The notes under the pieces were generated by a model. It was not told where the DNA came from. It saw only the letters and a list, made by a program, of their open reading frames with translations, and ran no database searches. Made by a program: the position numbers and the translations under genes. This document shows, piece by piece, positions 26,162 through 35,251 of a stretch of DNA of 64,000 bases. The stretch covers positions 8,001-72,000 of the forward strand of contig JAPWHR010000004.1 of NCBI GenBank assembly GCA_027214345.1. The letters are read 5' to 3'. Source of the DNA: Comamonadaceae bacterium G21597-S1 (lineage in GTDB: Bacteria; Pseudomonadota; Gammaproteobacteria; Burkholderiales; Burkholderiaceae_C). Positions within the stretch are counted from its first letter, which is position 1. Each line of letters opens with the position of its first letter.

Positions 26162-26893
26162 ATGTCCAGCCGTCCGACACTGCCGCGCCCAGCGCTTCAG
26201 TCGCCCTTGCATACCACTGCCCAGTCGGTGCTGGTCACCGCGAGCCTGCTGCTGATGCTCACCTGGCTCGGCGCCTGGGTGTTCGAGCTGCGCCAGCCAC
26301 TGGTGCTGGCGGCGACGCTGGCCATCGTCATGCTCGGCCTGCTGGCCATCGGCATGCGCATGGTCCGTCCCGAGGGCATGCGCCGGCCGCTGCCGACGCA
26401 CAAGAACGTGCCCACGGAATTCCAGGCCGACCCCACTGTGGCGCCGGACGACTCTGTCGCGCTGCGGGGCAAGGGCTGGAGCCTGGACGTGTTCGCGCAC
26501 ATCGACGCACGGCGGTTCGCAGCCGTCTGCGAAACCTGGTTCGCGTGGGCCGGCTTCGACACCCGGCACGAAACCCACCGGACCGCGGAAGGCGTCGACA
26601 TCTGGCTGCACGCGGCACGGCTGCCGGGCCCGGTGGCCATCGTGCGTTGCAGGCATGCACTGGACAAGCCGGTCGGCCTGCAGGAACTGCGCGAATTCCA
26701 GGGGGTGGTGTCATCCTGCCCGCAAGCGCACGGCACGTTCACGACCACCTCCACCTACACGCCGGAGGCCCTGCAATTCGCCCGGGAGAACGGTATCGAG
26801 GTGGTCGACGGCCGTGGCCTGCTGCGCCGCATCCTCACGCGCACGCGCCAGAGCCAGCAGGCCTTGCTGGCGGTGGCCTACCACGGCCACTAG
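26162..26893 (+). CDS. membrane protein with Mrr-type endonuclease-like domain, catalytic Lys lost
   Basis: The 243-residue protein begins with two membrane segments (about 20-42 and 47-65) and ends with an Mrr_cat-like domain (residues 105-235). The typical pattern D...Q-x-K...PVG..elreF.G...A.GtfvT...yT..A..fA....i.vvDG..L is followed closely: EGVDIW (Asp146), then PVGLQELREFQGVV, ALQFARENGIEVVDGRGLL. But the Q-x-K place reads VRCRH, with Arg162 and Arg164 instead. Type IV restriction activity is therefore unlikely. It may bind DNA or have another role at the membrane (inference). Close relatives I recall in Burkholderiales share the Arg change. Confidence 0.7.
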   Translation: MSSRPTLPRPALQSPLHTTAQSVLVTASLLLMLTWLGAWVFELRQPLVLAATLAIVMLGLLAIGMRMVRPEGMRRPLPTHKNVPTEFQADPTVAPDDSVALRGKGWSLDVFAHIDARRFAAVCETWFAWAGFDTRHETHRTAEGVDIWLHAARLPGPVAIVRCRHALDKPVGLQELREFQGVVSSCPQAHGTFTTTSTYTPEALQFARENGIEVVDGRGLLRRILTRTRQSQQALLAVAYHGH

Positions 26894-26993
26894 ACACCGG
26901 TTGCCGGCCGCGCCACGTGCGCGTGGATTGCGAGCGCCGCACAATGCGCTACGATGCGGGTCAACCCCCGTGCAACGACCCATCGGAGCGTCC

Positions 26994-27464
26994 ATGACCA
27001 TCACCGTCCACATCGAACTCGGCTACGAATTCAGTGTCAAGGCACCCGCGGCCGAAGTCTTCGAGGTCTTGTCGGACGTGCCGACGTCGGCCAGCCATTT
27101 CCCCAAGGTTGACCAGTTGGTCGATCTTGGCAACAACACCTACCGCTGGGAGATGGAAAAGATCGGTCTGGCGCAGGTCAACCTGCAAACGGTCTATGCG
27201 TCCAAATACACGTCGAACAAGTCCAAGGGCACCGTGACGTGGACACCCGTCAAGGGCGAAGGCAACGCCCTGGTCTCCGGCAGCTGGAAGATCACCGACA
27301 AGAAGAAGTCCACCGACCTGGTGCTCAAGATCGAGGGCGACCTCACCCTGCCGCTGCCGGGCCTGATGAAGATGGTGATTGCGCCGGTCGTCGAGGGGGA
27401 ATTCGAGAAAATGGTCGAGAAATACATCGACAACCTGACCAAGCGCTTCGGCGGCGAAGCCTGA
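26994..27464 (+). CDS. SRPBCC (START-like) domain protein
   Basis: The 156-residue protein looks like a polyketide-cyclase/SRPBCC fold: EFSVKAPAAEVFEVLSDVPT near residue 12 and a C-terminal amphipathic helix EFEKMVEKYIDNLTKRF. The fold makes a hydrophobic pocket for a lipid or aromatic ligand. There is no signal peptide. Start ATG 26994 follows CGGAGCG. It is a lone gene with no metabolic neighbours, so no ligand can be proposed. Confidence 0.72.
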   Translation: MTITVHIELGYEFSVKAPAAEVFEVLSDVPTSASHFPKVDQLVDLGNNTYRWEMEKIGLAQVNLQTVYASKYTSNKSKGTVTWTPVKGEGNALVSGSWKITDKKKSTDLVLKIEGDLTLPLPGLMKMVIAPVVEGEFEKMVEKYIDNLTKRFGGEA

Positions 27465-27535
27465 CGGGCAGCGAAACCGCCGGCTCCGCGGCCGTGCGCA
27501 GCGTCAGGGCAGCCCGACGTGCGGCAACGACCCCG

Positions 27536-28030
27536 TCACGACAAGGTGCGCTTGAGCCGAATCTCCTCGACCCGCCGGGCGCCGCGGGCCACCGTGCGCA
27601 GCGAAGGCATGTCGCGCTTGAAACCGGCCAGCTCATGGAAGCGCAAGGCACGCTCGCTGGCCAGCTCGATCCAGATCGACACATGGCTGCAGCCCTCGTC
27701 GATCAAGGCCTCGCGTGCGGCGTCCCACAAGGCCAGTCCGACGCCTTGCCCATGATGCTTGCCGAACACGTGAATGGCCCAGATCTCCCCGGTCGTCGGC
27801 GGGGTACGGGGATCGCGGCTGCGGTCGTAGCCGACAAATCCGATCACCGCGTCGCCGGCAACGGCCACATGCAGCAAGGGCTCGCCGAATTCGATCGCCT
27901 CCTTCCAGAAGACCAGGCGCTTGGCGGCATCGGCGGGCGCATGGCCCAGCGCAGCGGCAGTCTCGGATTCAATCTGCGTGATGGAGGCGGCGTCGGAATC
28001 AATGGCCGGGCGGATCTGGAATGCAGTCAT
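27536..28030 (-). CDS. GNAT-family N-acetyltransferase
   Basis: The 164-residue protein has the acetyl-CoA binding motif A, IHVFGKHHGQGVGLALWDAA (near residue 110; the R/Q-x-x-G-x-G/A variant is QGVGLA), and the N-terminal IRPAIDSDAASITQIESE. The acceptor, a protein N-terminus, an amino acid or a drug, is not indicated. Start ATG 28030 was preferred because the upstream frame overlaps the divergent gene region. It is convergent with the SRPBCC gene. Confidence 0.82.
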   Translation of the reverse strand: MTAFQIRPAIDSDAASITQIESETAAALGHAPADAAKRLVFWKEAIEFGEPLLHVAVAGDAVIGFVGYDRSRDPRTPPTTGEIWAIHVFGKHHGQGVGLALWDAAREALIDEGCSHVSIWIELASERALRFHELAGFKRDMPSLRTVARGARRVEEIRLKRTLS

Positions 28031-28140
28031 GGGTCGGTCAGCGCGATCGTGCGAAAGGTTGCGAAAATGGCACCATTGTCGCCGCAGTGCGCGGGCGGCC
28101 CTCGCGCTGCACCTGCTCCGGCGCATCCGACGCGCGCGTC

Positions 28141-28878
28141 ATGAGCCCACCCGTGTTCGGACCCGGTTGCCCGTGGTTCGACCTGCACAGCCGTTTTCCG
28201 CCCAACATCGACTGGTGCGAGGAAAAGCTGTGCGGGCTGGTCGTGACACCGTTCAATAGCTGGTCCAACCTCGGCTACCTGGTGGTCGCCGTGGCGATGG
28301 GCCTGCTGGCACGGCGCACCAACCGGCCAGCGCTGCGACTGTTCGCGCCAGCAACCGTGCTCACCGGCCTGGGCTCCTTCTTCTACCACCAGAGCCTGAA
28401 CCTGTTCAGCCAGCTGCTGGACTTCATGGGCATGTACACGTTCTGCGTCCTGCTGCTGATGGCCAACCTGCAGCGCATGGGCCGCTGGCCGGACGGCGGC
28501 GCCGCGCTCCCCACCTACGGTCTGGCCGTAGTCGCCCTGACCGCGCTCAGCGCCGCGAGTTTCCAGCTGGGCCTGCCGGCGCAGTGGTACGTCGCCATCC
28601 TGATCGTGCTGATCGTCGGCACCGAGCTGGCCCAGGCCGCCCGCTCGCGGCGGTTCTTCTGGGCCAGCGTGTCGACCATGGCGCTCGCCGCCGTGTTGTC
28701 GGCGCTCGACCTGACACGCACCGTCTGTGATCCCGGCAACCACTGGCTGCAACTCCACGGCCTGTGGCACCTGCTGTCGGCGGCCGCGATCGGGCTGGCA
28801 TTCCTGCATCTGCGCCTGGCATGGAACGAGCCGATGCAGGAGCCGCGGCCGCGCGCTGCGCACGACATTCACGCTTGA
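28141..28878 (+). CDS. CREST/ceramidase-family membrane protein
   Basis: The 245-residue protein has about seven membrane segments and keeps the motifs of the alkaline-ceramidase/PAQR (CREST) superfamily: TPFNSWSNLGY near residue 35, SFFYHQSLN near 80, LDFMGMY near 92 and a C-terminal LHGLWHLL with two His. These His, Ser and Asp residues form the zinc hydrolase site in family members. The substrate may be a lipid amide. It starts with CPWFDLHSRFPPNIDWCEEKLCG, with Cys pairs on the periplasmic side. Function in bacteria is unproven. Confidence 0.75.
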   Translation: MSPPVFGPGCPWFDLHSRFPPNIDWCEEKLCGLVVTPFNSWSNLGYLVVAVAMGLLARRTNRPALRLFAPATVLTGLGSFFYHQSLNLFSQLLDFMGMYTFCVLLLMANLQRMGRWPDGGAALPTYGLAVVALTALSAASFQLGLPAQWYVAILIVLIVGTELAQAARSRRFFWASVSTMALAAVLSALDLTRTVCDPGNHWLQLHGLWHLLSAAAIGLAFLHLRLAWNEPMQEPRPRAAHDIHA

Positions 28879-28989
28879 GTCCGTTACCGCCTGCGGCCAT
28901 AATGCACGATTGGCATGGACTGCGGCTGCCGTACGACCGATCCGCCAGAACCCGAAACCAACACCATCCGACAAACTACCGAGGCAACC

Positions 28990-30627
28990 ATGCATTTGAT
29001 CAAATCGACGTTGACGCTGGCCGCCGTGCTCGCCCTGTGGGGCTGCGCGAACATGCCGGGTGCCGGACCGCAGAAAGACAAGACCTATTACCTGACGATC
29101 CTGCACACCAACGACCACCACGGCCGTTTCTGGAAGAACGGCGATGGCGAATACGGCATGGCGGCGCGCAAGACACTGATCGACCAGATCCGCGGCGAGG
29201 TCTCCCTGGCCGGTGGCCATACCCTGCTGCTCGATGGCGGCGACGTGAACACCGGCGTCCCGGAGTCCGACCTGCAGGACGCCGTGCCTGACTTCAAGGG
29301 CATGGACCTGCTCCGCTACGACGCCATGGCCGTGGGCAACCATGAGTTCGACAAGCCCTTGTCGGTGCTCCGCTCGCAACGCGCCATGGTCCAGTTCCCG
29401 ATGCTGGCCGCCAACATCTACGAAGGCGGCAAGCGCATGTTCGAGCCCTACAAGGTGTTCGACATCGATGGCCTGCGCGTCGGCGTGATGGGCCTGACCA
29501 CCGAGGACACGCGCAAGATGGTCAGCCCGGAGAACATCAAGGGCATCGAATTCCGCAACGTCATCACCGAAGCGCGCCAGGTGGTGCCGGAGTTGCGCGG
29601 CAAGGCCGACATCGTCATCGCCGCCACCCACATGGGCCATTACGAAAACGGCAATCACGGCACACAATCCGAAGGCGACGTCGAAATGGCGCGCGCGGTC
29701 AAGGGCATCGACCTCATCGTCGGTGGCCACACCCAGAACCCGGTCTGCATGAAGGCGGAAAACGTTGTCGACAAGGCCTATGTGCCGGGCGCCGACTGCA
29801 AGCCCGATCGCCAGAACGGCGCCTGGATCGTGCAGGCGCACGAATGGGGCAAATACGTGGGACGCGCCGACTTCGAATACCGCAACGGCGAGTTCAAGCT
29901 CGTCAAGTACGCCCTGATCCCGGTCAACCTGATGAAATCGGTCAAGGGGGCGGATGGCAAGTCCAGCAAGGTGCCCTACACCGAGCTGATCGCCGAAGAC
30001 AAGGACATGCTGGCACTGCTCAAGCCCTACCAGGACTTCGGGCAGCAGAAGCTGCTGGTCGAGATCGGCTCCACCGACGGCAAGCTCGAGGGTGACCGTG
30101 CCGTCGTGCGCAGCAAGCCGGCGTCGATGGCGGTGCTGATCGGCCAGGCCATGATGGACAAGACCAAGGCCGACTTCGCCGTCGTCAACGCCGGCGGCGT
30201 GCGCGACTCGTTTGCGCCAGGCAAGCTGACCTACAAGGACGTGCTCAAGGTCCAGCCCTTCGGCAACACCACGGTGACGGTCGACCTCAGCGGCAAGGAG
30301 GTCATGGACTACCTCAACGCGGTAGCCAGGATGAGCGTCGGCTCGGGCGCGTTCGCACAGTTTGCCGGCATCCGGCTGGTGATCACCGGCGGCACCGTGA
30401 CCAGCGCCACGATCAACGGGGCACCGCTGGACAACAACAAGACCTACCGCATGGTGGTCAACAAGTTCAGCGCGGAAGGCGGCGACGGTTATCCCAAGCT
30501 GACCGGCCACAAGAGTTATGTCGACACCGGCTACGTCGATGCCGACGTGCTGCGTGCCTACGTGAGCGCCAAGAGCCCGCTCAAGGCGGCGGACTACGAG
30601 CCCGGCGACGCCGTCGTTCGTCGCTGA
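28990..30627 (+). CDS. 5'-nucleotidase/UshA-like metallophosphatase lipoprotein
   Basis: The 545-residue protein has a lipobox (LWGC-ANM; Cys about residue 19), a calcineurin-like metallophosphatase domain (TNDHHGR near 40, DGGDVNTG near 79, GNHEFD near 117, ATHMGHY near 216 and GGHTQ near 248) and a C-terminal nucleotidase domain (VVNAGGVRDSF and LKVQPFGNT). UshA/NadN enzymes release nucleosides and phosphate from nucleotides or NAD in the periplasm. As a lipoprotein it would be membrane bound. A GAGGCAACC upstream marks the start. Substrate range is unknown. Confidence 0.9.
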   Translation: MHLIKSTLTLAAVLALWGCANMPGAGPQKDKTYYLTILHTNDHHGRFWKNGDGEYGMAARKTLIDQIRGEVSLAGGHTLLLDGGDVNTGVPESDLQDAVPDFKGMDLLRYDAMAVGNHEFDKPLSVLRSQRAMVQFPMLAANIYEGGKRMFEPYKVFDIDGLRVGVMGLTTEDTRKMVSPENIKGIEFRNVITEARQVVPELRGKADIVIAATHMGHYENGNHGTQSEGDVEMARAVKGIDLIVGGHTQNPVCMKAENVVDKAYVPGADCKPDRQNGAWIVQAHEWGKYVGRADFEYRNGEFKLVKYALIPVNLMKSVKGADGKSSKVPYTELIAEDKDMLALLKPYQDFGQQKLLVEIGSTDGKLEGDRAVVRSKPASMAVLIGQAMMDKTKADFAVVNAGGVRDSFAPGKLTYKDVLKVQPFGNTTVTVDLSGKEVMDYLNAVARMSVGSGAFAQFAGIRLVITGGTVTSATINGAPLDNNKTYRMVVNKFSAEGGDGYPKLTGHKSYVDTGYVDADVLRAYVSAKSPLKAADYEPGDAVVRR

Positions 30628-30720
30628 ACCCCGGAGCGGGCAATCCGCGCCCCCGGCCCGCCGGGTGGGGGGCGCTGGTCGCTCCCCGGTGCGCCGTCAT
30701 CGTTTTTCGAGGAGAACTCC

Positions 30721-30861
30721 ATGCCCAAGGGCCAGCAACGCAGCAACAAGGAAATGAAGAAGCCCAAAAAGGATACGTCGCCGCCCAAGCCGGTATCGGC
30801 CGACGCGGTCCGACCGACCATCACGACCGTGGTCCCGGTCCGCGGCAAGGTCAAGAAATAG
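30721..30861 (+). CDS. 46-residue Lys/Pro-rich protein, conserved hypothetical
   Basis: ATG 30721 follows CGAGGAGAACTCC, a strong ribosome-binding site. The protein starts MPKGQQRSNKEMKKPKKD and ends GKVKK, with Pro and Val in between. No cysteine, signal or membrane segment. I recall short proteins of this kind in many Betaproteobacteria, always with the QQRSNKE start, but no function. A nucleic acid-binding role would suit the charge but is a guess. It lies 93 bases after the nucleotidase and before the hybrid kinase. Confidence 0.65.
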   Translation: MPKGQQRSNKEMKKPKKDTSPPKPVSADAVRPTITTVVPVRGKVKK

Positions 30862-30943
30862 GACCCGGCGTGGTCCTCCCAGCCTCTTGCCCCGCCGACA
30901 GGCGGACTCCAGGCCGCAACGGCAGCCTGCGCATGTCGACACC

Positions 30944-33208
30944 ATGAACCTGGCGCGCCGCCCCGCCCATCCGATGGCCGACGTACCGACGCACGAAACC
31001 CATCCGGATCCGGCCCGCGATCCGGACAGCCCTCCCGCCGGGCGGCAGCTCCAGGACGCACCGCCCTTGCATGGCACCGAACCGGCGCAGATGCTGCGCG
31101 ACATCTCGGCCATGGTGCAACAGCACGATGATGCGCAGGACCCGGCGCCGATCCGCAGCGGCAGCTCCTACGAACTGCCGCACATGATCGAGGACCTGCG
31201 CAAGTACCAGGCCGAGCTCGAAATCCAGAACAAGGCACTGCGCTTCAGCCAGCGGGCGGCCGAAGGCGCTTCCGAGCGATTCCTGACGCTGTTCTCCAGT
31301 GTGCCATTGGCGCTGATGGTCGTGGACGAAAACGGCCTCGTGCTCGAGAGCAATGCCATGGCATTGAAGCTGTTCCGTCCGCAGGAACACGACCCGCCAC
31401 TGACCTTCCTGTTGCCGCTGGTCAGCCAGGCGCACGTGCAGAAGATCGTCGACTCCTTCGCCACCGCCAAGTCGACCGGAACGGCGGAGACCAGCGAGGT
31501 GATGTTCCAGGCGGGCTCGAGCGGCAGCTTCGCCGGCGACCTGCATGTCGCACGCATCGACAACACGCCCGACGAGCTCGCCCACTTCATCTGCGCCATC
31601 ATTGACCAGGGACCGCTGCTGGCCGAACGCCGCGCCCTGCAGGAGAGCGCGGCCGAGCTGCGCCGGCGCAACGAAGAGCTGCACCTGAGCGAAAACCGCC
31701 TGGCGGCCATCATCAACTCGTCGCTGGACGCGATCATCTGCGTGGACGCCAACCGCAGCATCACGATCTTCAATCCCGCCGCCGCCGCGCTGTTCCAGTG
31801 CCCGTCCGACCAGGCGCTGGGAAGTCCGCTCGAACGTTTCCTGCCCGATGCGGTCGAGACACTCGCATACAACCAACTGTCGTCCCATGCCCAGCTCGGC
31901 GAGATGGAAGGCCGCACCAGCGGCGGCAAGGCGCTGGCGGTCGAGGTCAGCGTGTCCTTCGAGCGCAGGCTCGATGGCGACATCATCACCGTGTTTGCGC
32001 GCGACCTGACGGCGCGCAAGAAGATCGAAACCCAGCGCAACGTGCTGGAAACGCAATTGCGCGAGTCGCAGAAGATGCAGGCCGTGGGCACCATGGCCGG
32101 CGGCATCGCGCACGATTTCAACAACATCCTCAGCGCCATCCTGGGCAATGTCGAGCTGGCCAAGCAGGATGCCGGCGACGACTCGCCGGCGCTGACCAGC
32201 CTGCTCGAGATCGAGAAGGCCGGGCGCCGCGCGCGCGACCTGGTGCGGCAGATCCTGACCTTCAGCCGCAACGAGACCACCCTGCGCAGCACCATCCACC
32301 TCAACGAGGTCGTGCACGAGACGGCCCGGCTGCTCAAGGTCACGCTGCCACCCTCGATCGACCTGGTGGTGCGCATCGACCAGAACGTGCCACCGGTCAT
32401 GGCCGATGCCACGCAGGTCGAGCAGGCCCTGCTGAACCTGTGCACGAATGCGATGCACGCGATCGGCAACCACAAGGGCACGATCAGCGTCAAACTGGGC
32501 AGCACCTACTCGATGCCGCTCAAGAAGGAGCGCCGCGGCACATCGCGCGGCCACCACGTGACGCTGGCCGTACGCGACACCGGCACCGGCATCGATCCGG
32601 AGACGATGGAGCGCATCTTCGAACCCTTCTTCACGACCAAGCCGGTCGGCCAGGGCACCGGCCTGGGACTGGCGGTCGTTCATGGCATCATGCGCACCCA
32701 CCAGGGCTCGGTCGGCGTGCAGAGCACGCCCGGCAAGGGCAGCGTTTTCACGCTGTATTTCCCGCCGGCCAAGTCGCCGGCAGCGGCAGCTCCGTCCGCG
32801 CCGCCGCTGCCGAGCACCGTGCAAGGCAATGGCAAGCACGTGATGTACGTCGACGACGACGAGGCGCTGGTGTTCCTGGTCGAACGGGTGCTGACCCGCA
32901 AGGGCTTCCGTGTCAGCTCGTTCTCCGACCCCCGCCTGGCATCGGTCGCGCTGCGCGAACGGGCCCAGGAATTCGACCTGCTGGTGACCGACTACAACAT
33001 GCCGGGTTTCTGCGGCGTGGACCTGCTGCGCGAAGCGCGCGATGTGCGGCCCGAGTTGCCGGTGGCACTGGCATCGGGTTATGTCACGGCCGAGATCGAA
33101 CAACAGGCCTTTGCCGAGGGCGCGGGTGCGCTGATCCACAAACCCAACGACGTCGAGGAGTTGTGCGACATCGTGCAGAAGCTGGTACACGGCGACAAGC
33201 CGGACTGA
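30944..33208 (+). CDS. PAS histidine kinase with C-terminal receiver domain
   Basis: The 754-residue protein has two PAS domains (about residues 115-225 and 260-365), a HisKA domain with MAGGIAHDFNNILSAI (His near 389), an HATPase domain (NLCTNAMHAIG, DTGTGIDPE, GTGLGLAVVHGIM) and a C-terminal receiver (MYVDDDEALVF, VTDYNMPG and HKP). No membrane segment is seen, so it is a cytoplasmic hybrid kinase. The start is uncertain: ATG 30944 and ATG 30974 lack clear ribosome-binding sites. The output partner is not in the operon. The next gene, an RNA-modifying enzyme, follows after seven bases. Confidence 0.88.
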   Translation: MNLARRPAHPMADVPTHETHPDPARDPDSPPAGRQLQDAPPLHGTEPAQMLRDISAMVQQHDDAQDPAPIRSGSSYELPHMIEDLRKYQAELEIQNKALRFSQRAAEGASERFLTLFSSVPLALMVVDENGLVLESNAMALKLFRPQEHDPPLTFLLPLVSQAHVQKIVDSFATAKSTGTAETSEVMFQAGSSGSFAGDLHVARIDNTPDELAHFICAIIDQGPLLAERRALQESAAELRRRNEELHLSENRLAAIINSSLDAIICVDANRSITIFNPAAAALFQCPSDQALGSPLERFLPDAVETLAYNQLSSHAQLGEMEGRTSGGKALAVEVSVSFERRLDGDIITVFARDLTARKKIETQRNVLETQLRESQKMQAVGTMAGGIAHDFNNILSAILGNVELAKQDAGDDSPALTSLLEIEKAGRRARDLVRQILTFSRNETTLRSTIHLNEVVHETARLLKVTLPPSIDLVVRIDQNVPPVMADATQVEQALLNLCTNAMHAIGNHKGTISVKLGSTYSMPLKKERRGTSRGHHVTLAVRDTGTGIDPETMERIFEPFFTTKPVGQGTGLGLAVVHGIMRTHQGSVGVQSTPGKGSVFTLYFPPAKSPAAAAPSAPPLPSTVQGNGKHVMYVDDDEALVFLVERVLTRKGFRVSSFSDPRLASVALRERAQEFDLLVTDYNMPGFCGVDLLREARDVRPELPVALASGYVTAEIEQQAFAEGAGALIHKPNDVEELCDIVQKLVHGDKPD

Positions 33209-33215
33209 CGCCGTC

Positions 33216-33851
33216 GTGCAGGTGGCCGTGCTCCACGCCGACGCCGACGTGCTGGTGCTGGACAAACCCGCCGGGATGCTCAGCGTGCCTGGCCGCGGCA
33301 TAGACAAACAGGATTGCCTGAGTACGCGCGTGCAACAACAATTCCCGGACGCACGCATCGTGCATCGGCTCGACATGGCCACGTCCGGACTGATGCTGAT
33401 GGCCCGCGGCGCACAGGCCCAGAGCATGCTGGGTCGCGCGTTCGCCGAACGCCAGGTGCACAAGCGTTACCAGGCCGTGGTGCATGGGGTGCCGCAAGCG
33501 GCTCCCGACGTATGGAACTCGATCGACCTGCCCATCGTGGTCGACTGGCCGAACCGCCCGCGCCGCGTCATCGACCACCAAACCGGCAAACCCAGCCTGA
33601 CGCGCTGGCAGGTGCTCGGGCCGGCCGGCGGAGGGCGGACGCGGCTCGCGCTCGAACCCGTGACCGGACGCTCGCACCAGCTGCGGGTCCACCTGCACGC
33701 CATCGGCCATCCCATCGTCGGCGACGCACTGTATGGCGAAACGACGGCACCGGCCGATGCCGACCGCCTGATGCTGCACGCGACGCAGATCGGTTTCCCG
33801 CATCCGGGCAGCGGCCAGGCCCTGCAATTCGCAAGTCCGGCGCCGTTCTGA
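33216..33851 (+). CDS. RluA-family pseudouridine synthase
   Basis: The 211-residue protein carries DKPAGMLSVPGRG and the catalytic HRLDMATSGLMLMA motif with its Asp (about residue 53), plus GRSHQLRVHLHAIGHPIVGD near 165. It lacks an S4 RNA-binding domain, like RluA. It should isomerise uridine in 23S rRNA and/or tRNA. The start is GTG seven bases after the kinase stop; no ATG is available. Specificity within the family (RluA, TruC or RluC-like) is not certain. Confidence 0.88.
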   Translation: MQVAVLHADADVLVLDKPAGMLSVPGRGIDKQDCLSTRVQQQFPDARIVHRLDMATSGLMLMARGAQAQSMLGRAFAERQVHKRYQAVVHGVPQAAPDVWNSIDLPIVVDWPNRPRRVIDHQTGKPSLTRWQVLGPAGGGRTRLALEPVTGRSHQLRVHLHAIGHPIVGDALYGETTAPADADRLMLHATQIGFPHPGSGQALQFASPAPF

Positions 33852-33910
33852 GCCGCCGCGCCCCCGCACGCGCCGGGACGCCACGGGACAGCAGCGACGC
33901 CACCGGCCGG

Positions 33911-35251
33911 TCAACCGGGCCGCGACGGCAACTCGAAACACGCCTCCAGCCCGGGTTCGGCATTGCGGAACCGCAATGGGGATCCATGGGCCTGGACCAC
34001 CAGCCGCGCCAGGTGCAGGCCCAGGCCGACGCCACCGGTCTCGCGCTGGCGTGCCTCGTCGGTGCGATAGAACGCCTCGCCGAGGTGCGCGAGCTGCGAC
34101 GGCGCGACACCCGGCCCGTGGTCACGCACCCGCACCTGCACACCCGAGCCGTGACGCCGGATCGACAGCACCGGCGGCTGCGCCTGCCCGCCATGGCGAA
34201 CGGCGTTGTCCATCAGGTTGCGCAAGGCCAGGCGCAGGCGGGACGGGTCGGCGTCCACTGGCGGCAGTCCGGCCGGAATGTCTTGTTGCACGCCCGCCAG
34301 CTCCGGATGCCGTTGCGTCAACGCCTCGACCAGTGCTTGCAAGTCCACCGCCTCGCGGTGCAGGGCCGCGTGCGATCCGGACAGGCGTTCACCCTCGAGC
34401 AGGTCGCCGATCAGGTCGCGCATCAATGCCAGGTCGCGCAACAACGCATCGCGGCTGGGGAGGGTCTCGTCCGACTCGGGCAACAGCTCGGTGTTCAGCC
34501 GGGCGCGCGTCAACGGCGAGCGCAGTTCATGGCTCATCGCCAGCAGCAAGGCACGCTTGCCGTCCAGCATATGCCGCAGGTCGGCGGCCATGGTGTTGAT
34601 CTGGTCGGCCAGGTCGCCCAGCTCGTCACGCCGGCGCACATGGATCGGCGCATCGAATTCGCCGTGTCCGAATCGCTGCACACCGACACGGATGTCGTCG
34701 ATCGGGCGCAGCAGCCGGCGCACGTACAGGTAGGCCAGGCCGATCACCAGCAAAACCGCCAGCAGCGAGGTCATGCCGAACACCCGCGGCTGGCTGCGCC
34801 ACGACAGGTCGCCCAGGCCCAGCACGATACGATGCCCGTCGGGCGTCTGGCGCTCCAGCAGGCGCGGCGACTCGTCGTGCCAGCGGCCGTCGCCATGGCC
34901 CCATTCGCGATCGTCCTGGTCCGGATGGGAGCGCCACTGCACCAAGGGGCCGTCGATGCGCACCGACACCGGCAGGCGTCGCGTCAATGCTGCCGCCCGC
35001 TCGATGCTCGGCGGCGTGCCGATGTCGGCCACCAGGCGGTCGATGTAGTCGGCCACCAGCGGCGCCACCGCAAGCCGCCAGCCCGCGTCGATCGCGCGCT
35101 GCGTCGCGGCCAGGAAAATCAGCGACAAGCCCAGCGCCAGCAGCAGGAACACGACGACCAGGCGCACGCGCAGCGAATGGCGCAGCGCCGTACGTGCACG
35201 CCGATGCCAGGGACGCCGGTGCGACTCAGGCACGGCCCAGGGCCAGCGCAT
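33911..35251 (-). CDS. membrane histidine kinase (CpxA/EnvZ-type)
   Basis: The 446-residue kinase has two membrane segments (about 29-49 and 165-185), a periplasmic domain between them, a HAMP domain, HisKA with LLAMSHELRSPLTRAR (His near 245) and an HATPase domain (NLMDNAVRHGG, GPGVAPSQLAHL, GVGLGLHLARL). It partners the response regulator just upstream. Its first codons overlap the regulator's last 26 bases; a GTG at 35233 would shorten the overlap. With a Spy-like gene before the regulator, envelope stress sensing is likely (inference). Confidence 0.9.
   Translation of the reverse strand: MRWPWAVPESHRRPWHRRARTALRHSLRVRLVVVFLLLALGLSLIFLAATQRAIDAGWRLAVAPLVADYIDRLVADIGTPPSIERAAALTRRLPVSVRIDGPLVQWRSHPDQDDREWGHGDGRWHDESPRLLERQTPDGHRIVLGLGDLSWRSQPRVFGMTSLLAVLLVIGLAYLYVRRLLRPIDDIRVGVQRFGHGEFDAPIHVRRRDELGDLADQINTMAADLRHMLDGKRALLLAMSHELRSPLTRARLNTELLPESDETLPSRDALLRDLALMRDLIGDLLEGERLSGSHAALHREAVDLQALVEALTQRHPELAGVQQDIPAGLPPVDADPSRLRLALRNLMDNAVRHGGQAQPPVLSIRRHGSGVQVRVRDHGPGVAPSQLAHLGEAFYRTDEARQRETGGVGLGLHLARLVVQAHGSPLRFRNAEPGLEACFELPSRPG

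Noticed and set aside
30887-30943. TTG start extending the hybrid kinase
   Set aside because: The extra 19 residues are Arg/Gln-rich with no ribosome-binding site before the TTG.
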